From: Brachypodium distachyon
Taxonomy: Eukaryota > Streptophyta > Magnoliopsida > Poales > Poaceae
Assembly: GCF_000005505.3 (NCBI RefSeq)
Contig: NC_016131.3
Span: 52,127,355 to 52,191,354 of the forward strand
Length of the DNA: 64,000 bases
Direction of reading: 5' to 3'
Shown: in pieces, positions 60,526-64,000 of the stretch
How positions within the stretch are numbered: position 1 is the first letter of the stretch
How the letters are laid out: each line of letters starts with the position of its first letter
Notes under the pieces: model-generated
Told to the model about the DNA's origin: nothing
Database searches by the model: none
The model's input: the letters and a program-made list of their open reading frames with translations, nothing else
Position numbers and translations under genes: made by a program

Positions 60526-61491
60526 GATCGAGGAGGAGCTAGCTCTGTAGTCTCTATGGGTTTCTTGATCACCCCTGTCCAATAAATAAATACAACAAGG
60601 CACAAGGTAAAAAGACAGGTACTGCGAAAGTCAGATGATTTGGAACAATAAGGTAAGTTGAGCACAACTAAAACTCTAGTTTCCTATGATTGCGAAGCTG
60701 CTTTTGAAAGATATGAAGATTCAGTACTGTCTAATTCAGCACATTGTTGAGCAGTGCAAGGGAGGCTTTTGCTACTAATGGTATTGGTACCCAAAAGCTC
60801 AAAAGATGAAACTCATGGAGAAAGATGACAGATCAACAGTCAAGAGAAAAGATGAAAGGCAAGTTATATCAAGTATGAACCCAAAATCTCAATCACTATT
60901 GCCTAGGTAAGTATAGGAGTAGTATAGTTTGAAACACTTTGCTTCTTCAGGAATGGGTGTGCAATGGTAATATCTTTTGGGCTGTGGACAATGGACAGGA
61001 CATGGTGTACAGCAAGTTGGAGATACTTGACAGCTTTCCTTTGCTTCCATAGCTAGTGCATGATGTAAAATGTGGCAAGATGATGTAAGCAAGAAATAAA
61101 TGAACTGCAGTTCTTTTCTGATTTGCTGCCGGTAATGTGTCCAAGGTGGGTGGTTCTTCTCCTTTTCACTGATGGAATTGGAAAGAATAAACTTTTTTGA
61201 GGAACAGTTCGAACAGATAAAACTTTCTCAACTGAATTTTCCTTGGCCCTATTTGGAATGGATGTAAATGTTGTGGGTGGGCAGTAAACTCGGCTACTCT
61301 CTTTTAAGAGAGGTCTGGTTTTTCCTTAGTAAACAAGGCTACTCTGTTCTTCTAATAGATTGACAGTGCTCCTGCTCTTTCTAAGTTTTCTTGAAGAAAA
61401 ATAAACGATCTCTCAGTGAAGCTTGGAAAAGAAGATGATTTCTACAGAACATCTACCAGAAGTATCTCTTCTGAATATCCTGTACTAAATA
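60526..61491. other. Upstream region of the uncharacterised gene; intergenic
   Basis: A possible 5' UTR and promoter of the minus-strand gene; no other gene or repeat recognised. Confidence 0.4.
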
Positions 61492-61603
61492 CGCCATCCG
61501 TTTCATAATTGTTGTCGAAATATTACATGTATCTAAACACTTTTTAGGAATAGATACATGCATATTTGGGCAAATTTGAGACAAGGATTATGAACGGAGG
61601 GAG
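61492..61603. mobile_element. Stowaway MITE
   Basis: CGCCATCCGTTTCATAATTG and its inverse ending TTATGAACGGAGGGAG, TA flanks at 61490 and 61604, and the ACATGTATCTAAACACTTTT core. Confidence 0.85.
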
Positions 61604-63090
61604 TAGTAGAGTTTAAGTTTCCACCCGTGCAATTAGGTATAAGGACGTGTCGTCCTTTGTACCTTTGGCATGTGAAAACAGAATCAGATCCTTTTGTCAG
61701 GGGTTATCCATTTCTATATTCCTCGTCACTCCGTTTCTGCTTTTTTGCTGATCTTCTTAATGGATGCTTGATGCTTCTGAATTCTGATATCACCACGCAA
61801 GAAGCATATGCATCCCAAAACTGCTGGATAGCTCACCAACTATTGAAATCATTACATTGACCTGCTGAACTAACAAAAATAGCTTGCATGCTTCTAGATA
61901 TTTCTATACACGGTAGATTGCCTGCACCAATTGTCCACAGAATTATTCACCAGTAGCCACTAGATTGCACGTATGGATGCAAGGGCCATTACAGTTATAT
62001 CTCCAACAGAAATAAATCACAAGAGAAATGTGACCATGAAATTTTATGACACAAATTTATCTAACATCCTGGAAAAGGCTATTGGGTTCTGGCCGGTTCC
62101 AAAAGGAGCGTTCACACAAGATTACTTCGAAGAGCCGAACATTGGACTTAGATCCTGGACGGATCTAACTGCTATTCAGACTGTAGGTCAGATCTATGAC
62201 AAGTTCTACATGTATACTATCGAGTAGCTCGGCTCGTTAAGCTCGTTATGCTTAACGAGCTAAAACTCAAGATCGGTTCAGTTCGTGAAGAGCGCTCGTT
62301 AAAGCTTGTTATGAGATAACATGTTAGCAGCCATGAATCATATTTTCATAAGTTAAACAAGTAAAAAGTAGCAGCAAAGCATTATATATAAATATAATCA
62401 TACTGCACAGTTATATTTCAACAGAAAATGGGATTTGGCATGAAGCACAAAGATCACACATGCACACTGAGAGAACAGCAAGTTTAGCAATTACCACAAG
62501 CAACAGTTTTGCTTGCACAAATCATAAACAGGATAGGAGTTGATTGGCAATGAGATGAGTACGAGCTAGCAAGGAGATGAGGAGGTTAGGTCGGGTCATA
62601 GTCGTGCTGTGCAGTCAATTACTAGTCGCCGGGGGCCCAGGGGATTAGACGGGCTGGATGCTCTCATGAAACTCAGTACTCTCGGCTTGTTAAGCTCGTT
62701 AGCTTTATTGAGCTGAAAATAAAACTCGGCTCGGTTCATCTGCAAACGAACACGAGCTTAAACGAGCCAAGCTCACAAGCGCTCGTTAGGCTTGTCGTTG
62801 TGGAGGCCAAACTGGGCCACGACCCTCCCCCCCTCCAAATTGCAATTTTTCTTTTTACTATGCATGTTTACCGTGTATTAGCACAGTCCATATAACTATC
62901 ACGCATAATTTAAATCGGAAGTAGATATTCCATCTGATTCATGGACCAAATTGTGAGAAAATGGTGGAAGGGTCTCTACCTAGTGGAACTGCAGTGGTCC
63001 ATTTTCGAAAATGGTGGAAGGGTCTCTTTGGTTGTATCGCTCGATATAACTTTGAGATCAATAAAAACTTCTATTTAAAATAAAATAAAA
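61604..63090. other. Intergenic with palindromic GCTCGTTAAGC element
   Basis: About 62222-62320 and 62675-62805 are facing arrays of AGCTCG / CGAGCT / GCTCGTTAAGC motifs, probably the two ends of a small hAT-like element. The frame at 61973-62227 has no recognisable domain. Near 62959 and 63009, AAAATGGTGGAAGGGTCTCT is repeated. Confidence 0.4.
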
Positions 63091-63565
63091 GCTAGCGGAA
63101 CGGCAGTGGTCTTGGGTTCGACTTCTCTAAGGCATTGTTTGGTGTTACTGTATTTTTTATTCACTAGTGTTTTGGTATTTGAGGGGTTTGGGTGTTCACC
63201 CAAAACCCTCAAAACACACACAATTATGAGAAGTGTTTTAATTTGGTACAAAAATTGAGTTTTTGTGAAGGGAAACTAAGGATAATCCCCTCTAAACCCT
63301 TCCTACCAAACAAACATTTGGGGTTTCTAGTGTTTTTTTAATTTGGATTGGATAATACCGTAAAAAATACCACAAAAACTCTAGGACCAAACAAAGCCTA
63401 AGGATCAAATTTTCAGACCGGGGTTAAAATAAATCCCCACGCTTGACCCATACCAAAACACAAGTCTAAGGTCCGGTCCAATCTCACACGGCCTGCCATG
63501 CCGTCGGGATTAACGTTTCTGGATTTTCAGGACTTGCGTGAAATTAAAGTTCTTCTTCTTAATAG
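63091..63565 (+). mobile_element. SINE copy interrupted by a Tourist MITE
   Basis: The left part (63091-63130) has the box B region TTGGGTTCGACTTCTC. The right part (63399-63565) continues with CAGACCGGGGTTAAAATAAATCC, ACAAGTCTAAGG and TCTCACACGG, matching the body of the SINE at 24814. It ends near CTTCTTCTTAATAG. Confidence 0.7.
63131..63398. mobile_element. Tourist-like MITE (PIF/Harbinger) inside the SINE
   Basis: Inverted ends GGCATTGTTTGGT and ACCAAACAAAGCC, 268 bp, flanked by the triplet TAA on both sides (63128-63130, 63399-63401). These are the hallmarks of Tourist elements. Confidence 0.9.
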
Positions 63566-64000
63566 AAAAGCACGGGGCTTATTTGCTCCCCATGGGTCCG
63601 CGCCGTCCACCTCTCTTCAATCAACAAGCTGCACAACCGGCCGCAAGAACAAGACTCAATCGCATTAACCAACAGATCGAACATGTTGTTGTGTTAGACC
63701 ACGAGGTCAACTATAACCACAAGGTTCTATACTACAAAAAAAATAGTTATATATATATAAAATTAAGAATTGTCCTACAAAAAAAATAGTTATTAAGAAT
63801 TGTCCTATAATTCCTAACACCTCTGCTAATTCAAATATATTTTAATAAAAAAATTCTTGCAGTGTTTGTTTGATATGAAATTAGCCCCCTCTTGGCTTTC
63901 CGTCACACTCCGCCAATTGAGCTTTATGTCCATGCCCCTAATGACAGATGGAAATGATCCAGATGTTAATGCCGTTTTAGAACGTGATGGGAAATTCTGT
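63566..64000. other. Intergenic to window end
   Basis: A direct repeat AAAAAATAGTTAT...TTAAGAATTGTCCTA occurs twice (about 63736-63779 and 63780-63808). No gene seen. Confidence 0.4.

Noticed and set aside
61973..62227. Open frame of 84 residues
   Set aside because: No domain, no splice partners and no conserved start; treated as chance.

Overview
The window looks like nuclear DNA of a grass, most likely a Triticeae species (wheat, barley or Aegilops type). The reasons are intron-rich genes with GC-rich first exons, a dense background of Stowaway, Tourist, Mutator and CACTA-type miniature elements, a Gypsy retrotransposon, and a 4.7 kb solo LTR of the size of barley Sukkula LTRs. No prokaryotic, organellar or viral genome organisation is visible.

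Five intact-looking genes can be rebuilt with GT/AG introns and continuous reading phase. They are a euAP2 gene with two AP2 domains and an intact miR172 site (minus, 6030-9502; SNB-like), an ALFIN-LIKE PHD-finger gene (plus, 21538-26867), a P1B heavy-metal ATPase of the HMA3 type (plus, 27717-30618), a ZIP metal transporter of the ZIP8 type (minus, 33582-35745) and a plant-specific uncharacterised gene (minus, 58918-60525). From memory, rice chromosome 7 carries SNB, an ALFIN-LIKE gene, OsHMA3 and OsZIP8 close together, so the first four probably form a conserved block. HMA3 and ZIP8 are convergent, about 3 kb apart, and both handle divalent metals.

Broken genes: a NAC-domain pseudogene with two frameshifts (14509-15205, minus), a DUF223/RPA-like OB-fold fragment (about 16090-16512, minus) and three LINE 3' remnants.

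Layout. 1-1215: end of an LTR retrotransposon in minus orientation. 1216-5736: small elements and a LINE RNase H remnant. 6030-9502: AP2 gene, with a 670 bp Mutator-like element 338 bp upstream of its ATG. 10510-21500: repeats, NAC pseudogene, OB-fold fragment, CACTA end. 21538-35745: ALFIN-LIKE, HMA3 and ZIP8. 35746-38888: MITE cluster. 38889-56826: a nest of three elements, in which a GAGCATCTCC-bounded DNA transposon is split inside its own reading frame by a 16.3 kb Gypsy element, itself split by the solo LTR. 56827-64000: intergenic DNA, the uncharacterised gene, a Stowaway, and a SINE split by a Tourist element.

The strongest unusual signals are (i) the Gypsy element, which keeps gag and a protease-like region but has no recognisable reverse transcriptase or integrase, yet carries a large antisense gene and a 52 bp tandem array whose units resemble its polypurine tract, and (ii) the HMA3-type ATPase, which lacks the long cysteine-rich tail of its rice relative.
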